From: Microbacterium murale | GTDB taxonomy: Bacteria; Actinomycetota; Actinomycetes; Actinomycetales; Microbacteriaceae | DNA: 64,000 nt | Assembly: GCF_030815955.1 (NCBI RefSeq) | Contig: NZ_JAUSXK010000001.1 | Coordinates: 2,666,001-2,730,000 of the forward strand | Direction of reading: 5' to 3' | Shown: positions 26,553-34,708 of the stretch, one piece after another | Numbering within the stretch: position 1 is the stretch's first letter | How the letters are laid out: each line of letters opens with the position of its first letter | The notes under the pieces: model-generated | Databases searched by the model: none | What the model was told of the DNA's origin: nothing | The model's input: the letters and a program-made list of their open reading frames with translations, nothing else | Program-made: the position numbers and the translations under genes

Positions 26553-27806
26553 ATGACCGGTACGGCGTCACCCGAGCATCCGACGGAACCGCTGCGGGTC
26601 CTCATCGCGACAGACACGTTCCCCCCGGACATCAACGGCGCGGCCAGGTTCGCCAGAGATCACGCCGTGCGCCTCTCCCGCCGCGGGCACGACGTTCATG
26701 TGATCGCGCCCTCGCCCACCTTCTCCGGACACTCCGGGGTGACGATGATCGACGACCAACTGATCCGGACGCATCGACTGCGCAGCGTGAAATGGCCGGC
26801 GCATGAATGGCTGCGGATCGCTCCGCCGTGGGAGGTACGCCGACGTGTCGGTCGTATCCTCGACGAGGTCCGCCCCGATGTCGTGCACGTGCAATCGTTC
26901 ATCGGTATCGGTCGAGGGGTCGCGTACGAAGCACACCTCCGCAGCATCCCGATCGTGGCGACGAATCATGTGATGCCGGACAACCTCGCCTCTGTCGGCG
27001 GGCTTCCGGGGCGCATCGTCCCCGCAGTGACGCGACGCGGCTGGAATCTGGCTGCCGCCGTGTACTCCCGTGCGGACATCGTCACAAGCCCGACTCCGAT
27101 AGCGGCCGACTACCTGGAGCGCAGCATCGGTCTCGCATCCGTCACTCCGATCTCGTGCGGCGTCGATCTGCACCGCTTCACGCCGAAGCAGGCGAAGCCC
27201 GGACAGCGCAGCATCCTCTTCGTCGGGCGTCTGGATCCCGAGAAGAACCTTCCGACGCTGCTGCGAGCCATCGCTTTACTCGACCACGACGTCGACGCGC
27301 ACCTCGACATCGTCGGCGGTGGCTCCGAGCGTGCTGTCTTGGAGCAACTCGCCGAACAGCTCGGAGTGTCGACTCGCGTGCGATTCCACGGACGGGTGAC
27401 GGACGAGCAGCTTGTGGCGCTGCATCATGAGGCGACCGTCTTCGTGATGCCTTCGCCCGCCGAGCTGCAGAGCATTGCGACCCTTGAGGCGCTGGCATCA
27501 GGGACTCCTGTCGTCCTGGCCGACGCGATGGCTCTCCCGCACCTCGTTCACAACGGTGTCGAGGGATACCTCGTCCCGACCTACAGCGCCGAGGAGTTCG
27601 CCAGGCAGATCGTCAAGATCCTGACCCTCCCCGAGAACGATTACCTGACGATGAGCGCGCATGCCGTGCAGCGGGCCGTTCAGCACGACGCCACGACGAT
27701 CGTCCGTCGATATGAGGATCTCTACCGAGGCGCCGGAACCCGACGCTTCGCGCGCACGGAGTCCGCGCGCACAGAGTACAGGGGCCGCATAGATTCCCGC
27801 GTCTAG
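26553..27806 (+). CDS. glycosyltransferase family 4
   Basis: GT-B-fold retaining glycosyltransferase of 417 residues. The N-terminal donor-acceptor loop is TFPPDINGAARFARDHA, the nucleotide-sugar domain begins at SILFVGRLDPEKNLPTLL, and the EX7E motif is ELQSIATLE. It resembles mannosyltransferases such as PimB/MgtA of actinobacterial lipoglycan synthesis, but the acceptor is not shown. The start at 26553 is preferred (AAAAGGA eight bases upstream) over ATG 26535. A TAATGT box lies at 26508-26513. It carries one TTA codon (27276-27278). Confidence 0.9.
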   Translation: MTGTASPEHPTEPLRVLIATDTFPPDINGAARFARDHAVRLSRRGHDVHVIAPSPTFSGHSGVTMIDDQLIRTHRLRSVKWPAHEWLRIAPPWEVRRRVGRILDEVRPDVVHVQSFIGIGRGVAYEAHLRSIPIVATNHVMPDNLASVGGLPGRIVPAVTRRGWNLAAAVYSRADIVTSPTPIAADYLERSIGLASVTPISCGVDLHRFTPKQAKPGQRSILFVGRLDPEKNLPTLLRAIALLDHDVDAHLDIVGGGSERAVLEQLAEQLGVSTRVRFHGRVTDEQLVALHHEATVFVMPSPAELQSIATLEALASGTPVVLADAMALPHLVHNGVEGYLVPTYSAEEFARQIVKILTLPENDYLTMSAHAVQRAVQHDATTIVRRYEDLYRGAGTRRFARTESARTEYRGRIDSRV

Positions 27807-27815
27807 ACTGGGAAT

Positions 27816-28466
27816 GTGCCACTCGCCTCGACGATTCGACCGATTCGCAGCGGCCGCTCCTCCCGTACTCGACGTTCCGGTCGTGTGGTCGGAGCCGCGC
27901 TCGCCGCGCTGTTCGCCGTCGCTCTGACCGCCTGCGCGCCGGATCCGGTCGCCGAGCAGTATCTCTCCGGCGACGACAAGGGTTACATCTCGGCGGACGG
28001 CGCCGTCGTGGAGATCGCACCGGAAGATCGCGGCGAGCCGATCGTCTTCGGTGGAGTGACTGAGGACGGTGAAGAGTTCAGCAGCGCGGACATCGCCGGC
28101 GATGTCACTGTCGTGAACTTCTGGTACGCGGGCTGCGCTCCGTGCCGCGTCGAGGCGAAGGATCTCGAATCGGTCTGGCAGGCGAATGAAGATGAGGACG
28201 TCTCCTTCGTCGGCGTCAACATCTACGACCAGGCGGACACCGCGAAGGCGTTCGCAGAGACGTACGGCGTGACCTACCCGAGTCTCATCGACGTCGACAG
28301 CGGTGAAGCGAAACTCGCCTTCGCCAGCGACGCACCGCTGCAGGGAACGCCGTCCACGCTCGTGCTCGACAAGCAGGGGCGCGTCGCGGCCCGCATCGTC
28401 GGCCCCCTTGACGGCCCCTCGATCCTCTCCACGCTCGTCAAGGACGCGCTCGCGGAGAGCGCGTGA
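27816..28466 (+). CDS. TlpA/ResA-type thioredoxin lipoprotein
   Basis: Extracytoplasmic thiol-disulfide oxidoreductase of 216 residues. A signal peptide ends at the lipobox ALTAC (C40), and the thioredoxin fold has the active site WYAGCAPCR (C107, C110). It keeps apocytochrome c haem-binding cysteines reduced in system II maturation. The GTG start has TAGACT six bases upstream. It overlaps ccdA by GTGA and is first of four cytochrome c biogenesis genes. Confidence 0.92.
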   Translation: MPLASTIRPIRSGRSSRTRRSGRVVGAALAALFAVALTACAPDPVAEQYLSGDDKGYISADGAVVEIAPEDRGEPIVFGGVTEDGEEFSSADIAGDVTVVNFWYAGCAPCRVEAKDLESVWQANEDEDVSFVGVNIYDQADTAKAFAETYGVTYPSLIDVDSGEAKLAFASDAPLQGTPSTLVLDKQGRVAARIVGPLDGPSILSTLVKDALAESA

Positions 28467-29218
28467 ACACTCAGGAACTGATCGGCTCCGGCGCTCTCTG
28501 GCTCGCGATCCCGGTTGCGATGCTCGCGGGGCTCGTGTCCTTCCTTTCGCCCTGTGTGCTTCCGCTCGTGCCCGGCTATCTCGGGTTCCTCGGGGGAGCG
28601 GTGGCGCCTCGCTCGTCGAACGGATCGGCCGCACAAGCCGGCCGAGGACGCCTCGTTCTGGGCGTTCTGCTTTTCATCCTCGGCTTCACCGTGGTCTTCG
28701 TCGCCTGGACGGTGCTCGGCGGAGTGACCGGACACTTCTTCGTGCAGTGGGGCGAACTGATCACCCGCATCCTGGGCGTCGTGATCATCCTCATGGGACT
28801 CGTCTTCCTCGGCTTGTTCGGGTTCGCGCAGCGGGAATTCCGCTTCCAGGTCGACTCGAAGGCCGGAATCATCGGTGCTCCGTTGCTCGGGCTCGCTCTC
28901 GGAATCGGCTGGGCCCCGTGCATGGGCCCGACGCTCACCACCATCGTGTCTCTGTCCTGGAACGTCGGCGACCCGTGGCGCGCCTCCTTCCTCGGGCTGG
29001 CGTACAGCCTCGGCCTCGGCATCCCGTTCCTGCTCGTGGCTCTCGGGTTCGGCTGGGCGACACGGGCGATCGGGTTCCTGCGCCGCCACATCCGCGTCGT
29101 GAACATCATCGGGGGAGTGCTGCTGATCCTGCTCGGCGTGCTCATGGTCACCGGGATCTGGACGGACATCATGTCGCAGCTGACGGCGGTGATGGGCAGT
29201 GTCATCCTCCCGCTCTGA
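28463..29218 (+). CDS. ccdA: cytochrome c biogenesis protein CcdA
   Basis: Membrane electron carrier that passes reductant from cytoplasmic thioredoxin to the outer TlpA/ResA protein. The 251 residues have about six membrane segments. Conserved cysteines lie in SPCVLPLVPGYLGFLGG and GWAPCMGPTLTT, the paired CcdA motifs. The GTG start overlaps the TlpA stop, and the ResB gene follows within 25 bases. Confidence 0.93.
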   Translation: MNTQELIGSGALWLAIPVAMLAGLVSFLSPCVLPLVPGYLGFLGGAVAPRSSNGSAAQAGRGRLVLGVLLFILGFTVVFVAWTVLGGVTGHFFVQWGELITRILGVVIILMGLVFLGLFGFAQREFRFQVDSKAGIIGAPLLGLALGIGWAPCMGPTLTTIVSLSWNVGDPWRASFLGLAYSLGLGIPFLLVALGFGWATRAIGFLRRHIRVVNIIGGVLLILLGVLMVTGIWTDIMSQLTAVMGSVILPL

Positions 29219-29243
29219 TCCCCGAACCGACCAGAAGGATGCC

Positions 29244-30929
29244 GTGACGTCTTCCGATCCGCTTCGTCCGTCCGACCACATCGACGGCGACGACTCCGCG
29301 ATCACTCAGCCGCGACTCGGCTTCGTCGGCTGGCTGCGATGGGGGTGGCGCCAGCTCACATCGATGCGCACGGCGATCATCCTGCTGCTGGTGCTCGCTA
29401 TCGCGGCGATCCCCGGCTCGATCTTCCCGCAGCGGATGGCCGACCCCAACGGCGTCACGCAGTGGCAGACCGACAATCCCGATCTGTTCCCGGTGCTCGA
29501 CGCCATGAACATGTTCGACGTGTACCTGTCGCCGTGGTTCTCCGCGATCTACCTGCTGCTGTTCATCTCTCTCGTCGGATGCGTCATCCCGCGGATCAAG
29601 CATCATCTCAAGGCGCTGCGCGCACGCCCGCCCCGCACGCCGGCACGGCTGGGCCGGCTCGAGGATCACCGTGAAGTGACACGCGACGCGACGGATGCCG
29701 GAGCAGAAGCAGCGCGATCGATCGACATCGCCCAGAAGCAGCTCAAGGCACTCGGATACCGCGTAGAGCGATACGACAAGGGCCGCACGTACTCGGTGTC
29801 CGCCGAACGGGGGTACTGGCGGGAGACGGGCAACCTCGTCTTCCATCTCGCGCTCGTCGGCGTGCTCCTCGTGGTCGGCATCGGCGGCAGTTTCGCGTAC
29901 ACGGGGCAGCGCGTGGTCGTCGAGGGGCAGACGTTCGTCAACACGCTGCTCGACTACGAGTCGATGAACCGCGGACGCTTCGTCAGCGACGACGCGCTCA
30001 CGCCCTACGCGATGACGCTCGACTCGTTCGACGTCACGTATCAGGAATACGGCTCCGCCGCCTCCGGTCAGGCAGGCGACTTCTCGGCGAACGTCTCGGT
30101 GCGCGAGAACGGTGAGACGCGCAAGGAGTCCGTGCGCGTGAACCACCCGCTGGGCGTCGCCGGCGACAAGATCTACCTGCTCGGCAACGGTTACGCACCC
30201 ACCCTCACTGTGCGCAACGCCGACGGCGACGTCGTCTACAGCAACTCCGTGCCGTTCCTTCCGCAGGACAACAACCTGACCTCGCTCGGCGTCGTCAAGG
30301 TGACCGATGGGATGCCGGAGCAGCTCGGCATCGCCGCCTTCTTCTATCCGAGCGCTGCCAGACTCGACACCGGTGCGTTCGCGTCGGCGCACGGAGATCT
30401 GCTGGCCCCGCTGCTCACTCTCGACGTCTACGAGGGAGACCTCGGCATCAACGAGGGAACCCCGCGCTCGGTGTACGTGCTCGACACCGAGGAGCTCACG
30501 AAGCTCACCGGGCGCACGACCGACGTCGACTCGATCGAGCTGCAGCCGGGCGAGACCGCCGATCTGCCCAATGGGCTCGGAACGGTCACGTTCGAGGATG
30601 AATCGCCCGCCGGTGCGACCGACTACACGCAGTCGGTGAAGCGATTCGTGTCCCTGCAGATCCATCACGACGATTCGGCCGTCTGGGTGCTCGTGTTCGC
30701 CCTGCTCGCCCTCGGTGGCCTCATGCTCGCGCTGTTCGTGCCGCGTCGTCGCATGTGGGTGAAGGCGACGACCTCCGACGACACGGTCACCCTCGAATAC
30801 GCGGGGCTCGCGCGCGGCGAAGATCCGACGCTCGCGGCGGCCGTCGACGACCTGGTGGCAGGTCACGCACGTCTGCTCGATGACCCCCGCCGTTCCACCT
30901 CCTCCACTCCTGCGAAGCCCCGAAAGTAG
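29244..30929 (+). CDS. resB: cytochrome c biogenesis protein ResB (CcsB-type)
   Basis: System II haem-handling protein of 561 residues with N-terminal membrane segments (SMRTAIILLLVLAIAAIPGS), the family MFDVYLSPWFSAIYLLLF region, a large extracytoplasmic domain and a final membrane helix near residue 495. With CcsB/ResC it forms the haem exporter and cytochrome c synthase. The GTG at 29244 is chosen because AGAAGGA lies just upstream; an earlier in-frame start would run into ccdA. Confidence 0.92.
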   Translation: MTSSDPLRPSDHIDGDDSAITQPRLGFVGWLRWGWRQLTSMRTAIILLLVLAIAAIPGSIFPQRMADPNGVTQWQTDNPDLFPVLDAMNMFDVYLSPWFSAIYLLLFISLVGCVIPRIKHHLKALRARPPRTPARLGRLEDHREVTRDATDAGAEAARSIDIAQKQLKALGYRVERYDKGRTYSVSAERGYWRETGNLVFHLALVGVLLVVGIGGSFAYTGQRVVVEGQTFVNTLLDYESMNRGRFVSDDALTPYAMTLDSFDVTYQEYGSAASGQAGDFSANVSVRENGETRKESVRVNHPLGVAGDKIYLLGNGYAPTLTVRNADGDVVYSNSVPFLPQDNNLTSLGVVKVTDGMPEQLGIAAFFYPSAARLDTGAFASAHGDLLAPLLTLDVYEGDLGINEGTPRSVYVLDTEELTKLTGRTTDVDSIELQPGETADLPNGLGTVTFEDESPAGATDYTQSVKRFVSLQIHHDDSAVWVLVFALLALGGLMLALFVPRRRMWVKATTSDDTVTLEYAGLARGEDPTLAAAVDDLVAGHARLLDDPRRSTSSTPAKPRK

Positions 30930-30938
30930 ACTGGGACC

Positions 30939-31928
30939 ATGCCCGACCTCGATTCCCTCTCGATCCTGTTCATCTGGACGGCGATCGCGATCTACGCCGC
31001 GGCCTTCGTCGCCTACACGTTCGATCTCGCGCGTCGATCAGAGGTCACCGCCGACGCCCGGCTCGAGCGCGAGGCCGCACTGGTCGGTGCCGGTGCCGGC
31101 TCTGCCGTGGCAACCGGGGATGCAGCATCCGAGGACGCGGCATCCGCTGAGCCTGCGAAGCCCCGTTATGTGATGGCGCGCATCGGCACCACGCTCACCT
31201 GGCTCGCTTTCGTGTTCCACCTGGCCGCGACGGTGCTGCGAGGGATCGCCGCCGAGCGTGTGCCGTGGGCGAACCTCTACGAATTCGCGATGATCGGCAC
31301 GCTTCTGGTCGTCTTCGTCTATCTGCTGGTGCTCACGCGTATCGATCTGCGCTTCCTCGGCACCTTCATCACCGGCCTCATCGTCGTGCTGATGGGCTCG
31401 GCCGCGCTCAGCTTCTACGTCGGCGTCGTGCCGCTGATGGACCCGCTCAAGAGCATCTGGCTCGTGATCCACGTGTTCGTGGCGTCGCTCGGCACCGCCT
31501 TCTTCGCTTTGACGGCGGCGTTGTCGGTGCTGCAGTTGATGCAGCACCGTCGCGAACGCCGCATCGCTGAGAACGCGGACAAGACCGGTCCGTCCTTCCT
31601 CGCGACGCTCCCGGGCTCTGAGCGACTGGAGGGGCTGTCGTTCCGCTTCGCGATCGTCGGCTTCATCCTCTGGACGTTCACGCTCATCGCGGGATCGATC
31701 TGGGCGCAGGACGCCTGGGGTCGCTATTGGGGCTTCGACGTCAAGGAGACCTGGACCTTCATCATCTGGGTGCTGTTCGCCGGGTACATCCACGCGCGAG
31801 CGACCCGGGGTTGGCGTGGCAGCCGTTCGGCATGGCTGGCCATCATCGGCTTCAGTGCCGTGATCTTCAATTTCACGATCGTCAACGTCTTCTTCAAAGG
31901 CCTGCACGCGTACTCCGGCCTGAGTTGA
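30939..31928 (+). CDS. ccsB: cytochrome c biogenesis protein CcsB/CcsA (ResC)
   Basis: Membrane haem-lyase subunit of 329 residues with about eight membrane helices. The WWD-type haem-binding signature WGRYWGFDVKETW is near residue 265, and conserved histidines lie in LVIHVFVASLG and GYIHARATRG. It partners with ResB. The start has TAGACT six bases upstream (30927-30932), overlapping the resB stop, so it may also have its own leaderless promoter. It ends the operon. Confidence 0.93.
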   Translation: MPDLDSLSILFIWTAIAIYAAAFVAYTFDLARRSEVTADARLEREAALVGAGAGSAVATGDAASEDAASAEPAKPRYVMARIGTTLTWLAFVFHLAATVLRGIAAERVPWANLYEFAMIGTLLVVFVYLLVLTRIDLRFLGTFITGLIVVLMGSAALSFYVGVVPLMDPLKSIWLVIHVFVASLGTAFFALTAALSVLQLMQHRRERRIAENADKTGPSFLATLPGSERLEGLSFRFAIVGFILWTFTLIAGSIWAQDAWGRYWGFDVKETWTFIIWVLFAGYIHARATRGWRGSRSAWLAIIGFSAVIFNFTIVNVFFKGLHAYSGLS

Positions 31929-31943
31929 GTTGAGCTGAGGCGT

Positions 31944-32531
31944 TCACCCCAGCGGAATGACCTCGTGGTGCTCGGCTCCGCCGGAGTACCAGACCAGCTC
32001 CGCCTCGTTGACGACCTCGGTGGGGTGCTCGTCGTATTCGTTCGTCACCGATTCCGCGATCGCGCGCCACTCGTCCGCGTCGAGAGTCTTGCCGTAGATG
32101 ACCGACATATGGAACGTCCAGTCGTCGAGCGCTCGCTCATCCAGGCGGCGGAAGTCGGTGTCGGCGAGGGCGTCGGTGAGCGACGCGTACGCGGTGATGA
32201 CGGATGCCGTGCGCGCGAGCCGCGCGATGACGATCTGCCACGGTGCAGGAAACGTGTCGATCGCTTCGGTCGTGATCTCGATCGGATGCTGGGCCGCGCC
32301 CCATGCGCGAACGAGTGCGCGTACGTCGTCCAGGCGGTCGGGCTCGTAGAACCCGCGAAGCGTGACATGCGCGGTGTGAGGGTGCTTCACGGCGACGGGC
32401 AGGGCCCGGAGGACAGCATCCTGAACCTCCCGGTAATCGTCGGCCACTGCTCCGGTCGGTCGCAGCACCAGGTACTGCTGACCCTCCAGGGACGCGAGTT
32501 GATCGGGGTGGTTCATGAACGGCCGGCGCAT
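31944..32531 (-). CDS. 2'-5' RNA ligase-like 2H phosphoesterase
   Basis: Two-histidine phosphoesterase of 195 residues. The first motif is HVTLRGF and the second is HMSVIYG, the HxT/S pair that defines the superfamily. Members act on cyclic phosphates or RNA ends; the substrate here is unknown. The ATG at 32531 has TAGGCT at 32538-32543, six bases upstream, so this start is preferred over the ATG at 32516. Confidence 0.88.
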   Translation of the reverse strand: MRRPFMNHPDQLASLEGQQYLVLRPTGAVADDYREVQDAVLRALPVAVKHPHTAHVTLRGFYEPDRLDDVRALVRAWGAAQHPIEITTEAIDTFPAPWQIVIARLARTASVITAYASLTDALADTDFRRLDERALDDWTFHMSVIYGKTLDADEWRAIAESVTNEYDEHPTEVVNEAELVWYSGGAEHHEVIPLG

Positions 32532-32601
32532 GGATCGAGCCTACGGTCCCGGTCGTCGTTGATTACGCCCCACCGCCTCACGATGCCGCGTCGAAAGGAG
32601 A

Positions 32602-32637
32602 AAAGTGTCGGTCAAACTCGAGTTTGACCGACACTTT
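32602..32637. terminator. 36-bp perfect palindrome, likely terminator of the YhgE/MMPL operon
   Basis: Loopless perfect palindrome centred on CTCGAG at 32619/32620 with flanking AAAG and CTTT. Allowing one extra A it extends over 32591-32648 (TCGAAAGGAG against CCTCCTTCGA). It begins 25 bases past the YhgE stop. It could terminate in both directions. Confidence 0.8.
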
Positions 32638-32661
32638 CCTCCTTCGAAGGGCGCCGAGACG

Positions 32662-34708
32662 TCACGCGGTGGCGAGCACGGCCTTCGCTGAAGTCGTCCG
32701 GCGCACGGCGACGATCAGTGTCGTGGCGATGAGCGACAGCACGCCCCACACCACGAGGCCCGCGAGGGCGCTGCCGTTCGCAGCGATCAGTCCCGTGAAG
32801 GCCGGCGCCGTCGGAAGCGCACCGCCTATCGATGCGAGCCAATCGGGAACCGTCGAGATGAGTCCGGTGGCCACGGCCACGACGCCGATGAGAGCGCTGA
32901 TCCAGCGTCCGATGCCGCCGAACAGAGCCACGAGCGCCTGGTTCACCGCGGCGAACGCGACACCGGCCACGACTGCTGTGCCGGCGAAGGCCCACACACG
33001 CTGCGGCGTCGTACGACGCCACGAACTGGACGATCAGTGCGACGAGAACGCCCTGTCCGGCTCCGATCGCGGCTGCGGGTGCGAAGGCGCGCAGTGTGAG
33101 CCCCGCCGATGAACGGCGCGATGTCAGCGTGCGCGCGGTGTGCGCGCGCATGACGATGAATGATGCCAGGCCACCGAACCACAGCACCACGGCCGCGAGC
33201 AGCGGGATGGCGGTCGGTCCGAAGATCGTGTTCATCGACGAGTCGGACGAGTTCGACGACACAGGGTCGGCGATGACGGATGCGAGTGACGACGATTCCT
33301 GATCGTCGAACGAGGGGAGTGACTCGGACGCCGTCTTCAACCCGCCCGCGAGATCGCCGGTCCCGGTCGCGAGCTTGTCGACGCCGGTGGCCAGCTCGGC
33401 TGCGCCATCCGAAAGCTGCGTCGCGCCATCACTCAGAGCGACCGCACCCGTGCTCAGGGCGGTCGCGCCCGTCGCGGACTGGTCGACGCCGCTCGTAAGC
33501 TGATACAGACCGTCGGCGAGGGAGAGAGCGCCGTCACCGGCGGTGCGCAGCTGACCTGCGAGCGCGCTCGGCAGCGCACTCACGCCGGTCGAGACGTTCC
33601 CGGCGTACCCGTTCGCGTAGCCGGCAGCTTCAGCAGCGGAGCCGGCGGACTGAGCGTCGGCACCGATGTTCTCGGCATCCGTACCGACGCTCTGGGCGAC
33701 CTCGGCGAGTTGGTCGCAGAACGCCGTGTCGGGGTTCGAGGTGTAGCACTCGGTGACGAGAGCGCCGAGCGCACCTGCGTTCGTGCCGAGGCTCTGTGCG
33801 TTGCCGCCGAGCGACTGCGCAACCGCGACAGTGCTGTCCGCCGCCGTCTGTGCATATCCGGCGCCGGTCGAAGCCGCACCGGCCAGCTTGTTCAGATCGC
33901 TGTCCGGAGCCTCCAGCGCAGTCGCACCGGAGGTCAACCCCGCGCCCAACGCACTCGCACCGTTCGCCGCATCCCTCGTGCCCGAGCCGATGGTGCCGAG
34001 TCCGCCGGCGAGTTCTGACGCGCCGGTTCCCAGCTGCGCGGCGCCGTCCGCGAGCTTCGTCGCCCCGTCCGGAAGCGCAGCAGCGCCGTCCGCGGCGGTT
34101 CGCGCACCGGTCGCGAGTTCGAGGGCGCCCGAGGAGGCTTCGCCGATCTGGTCGCCGATCGTCGTGAAGCCGACCAATACGTTCTCCATGGTCGCCTCAG
34201 ACAGCATGGTGCCCATGGTGGATGCCGCGACCGACGCGATCTGGCCCGTGATGAGGTCATCGGCGACGAGTCCGTCATCCGGTGTGGTGACCTTGATCGT
34301 CGCCTGTTCGGCGGTGCCGCCGCCGTCGGAGATCGCCTGGCCTGAAGAGGTGGCTGCTGCGGAGAACTCCGCCGGAATCGTGATGACCGCCTGGTAGCTG
34401 CCGTCGGCGAGCCCCTCAGCGGCGTCGTCCTTATTCGAGATGACCCATGTGAGGTTGGAGTCCAGGTCGTCCGAACCCTCGACGAGTCCCGACGCCAGCT
34501 GCCGCCCGAGCGGCGTGTACTGGTCGTCGATCGTGACGGGCTCATCGAGGTTCACGATGGCGGCCGTCATGGTGTCCAGCCGCTCAGTCGGGTTCTGCAG
34601 AGCAGCGACAAGGACGCCGCCGACCGCTGCCGGCAGCAGCAGGATGCCGAGAATCGTCAGCCAGGTGATGGGCTTGCGCGAGCGGGCGCGCTCGATCGAG
34701 AGGGTCAT
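32662..34708 (-). CDS. YhgE/Pip-domain membrane protein, frameshifted
   Basis: Membrane protein with a YhgE/Pip N-terminus (RKPITWLTILGILLLPAAVG) and a long outer region with many LADGAxxLxxGA-type repeats. A multi-helix ABC-2-like C-terminus follows, continued in a second frame (WAFAGTAVVAGVAFAAVNQA). The frames meet at about 33005-33020, inside the perfect palindrome GGCGTCGTACGACGCC. One base change in length restores about 681 residues. It overlaps the MMPL gene by ATGA. Relatives serve as phage receptors or in envelope and type VII-related functions; the role here is unknown. Confidence 0.85.

Noticed and set aside
23496..27806. TTA codons as a bldA-like developmental switch
   Set aside because: That control is known for Streptomyces. 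Here TTA codons are more simply explained by foreign or less GC-biased genes.
29202..30866. Long minus-strand frame opposite resB (554 residues)
   Set aside because: Shadow of the resB coding frame; no recognisable motif and no start context.
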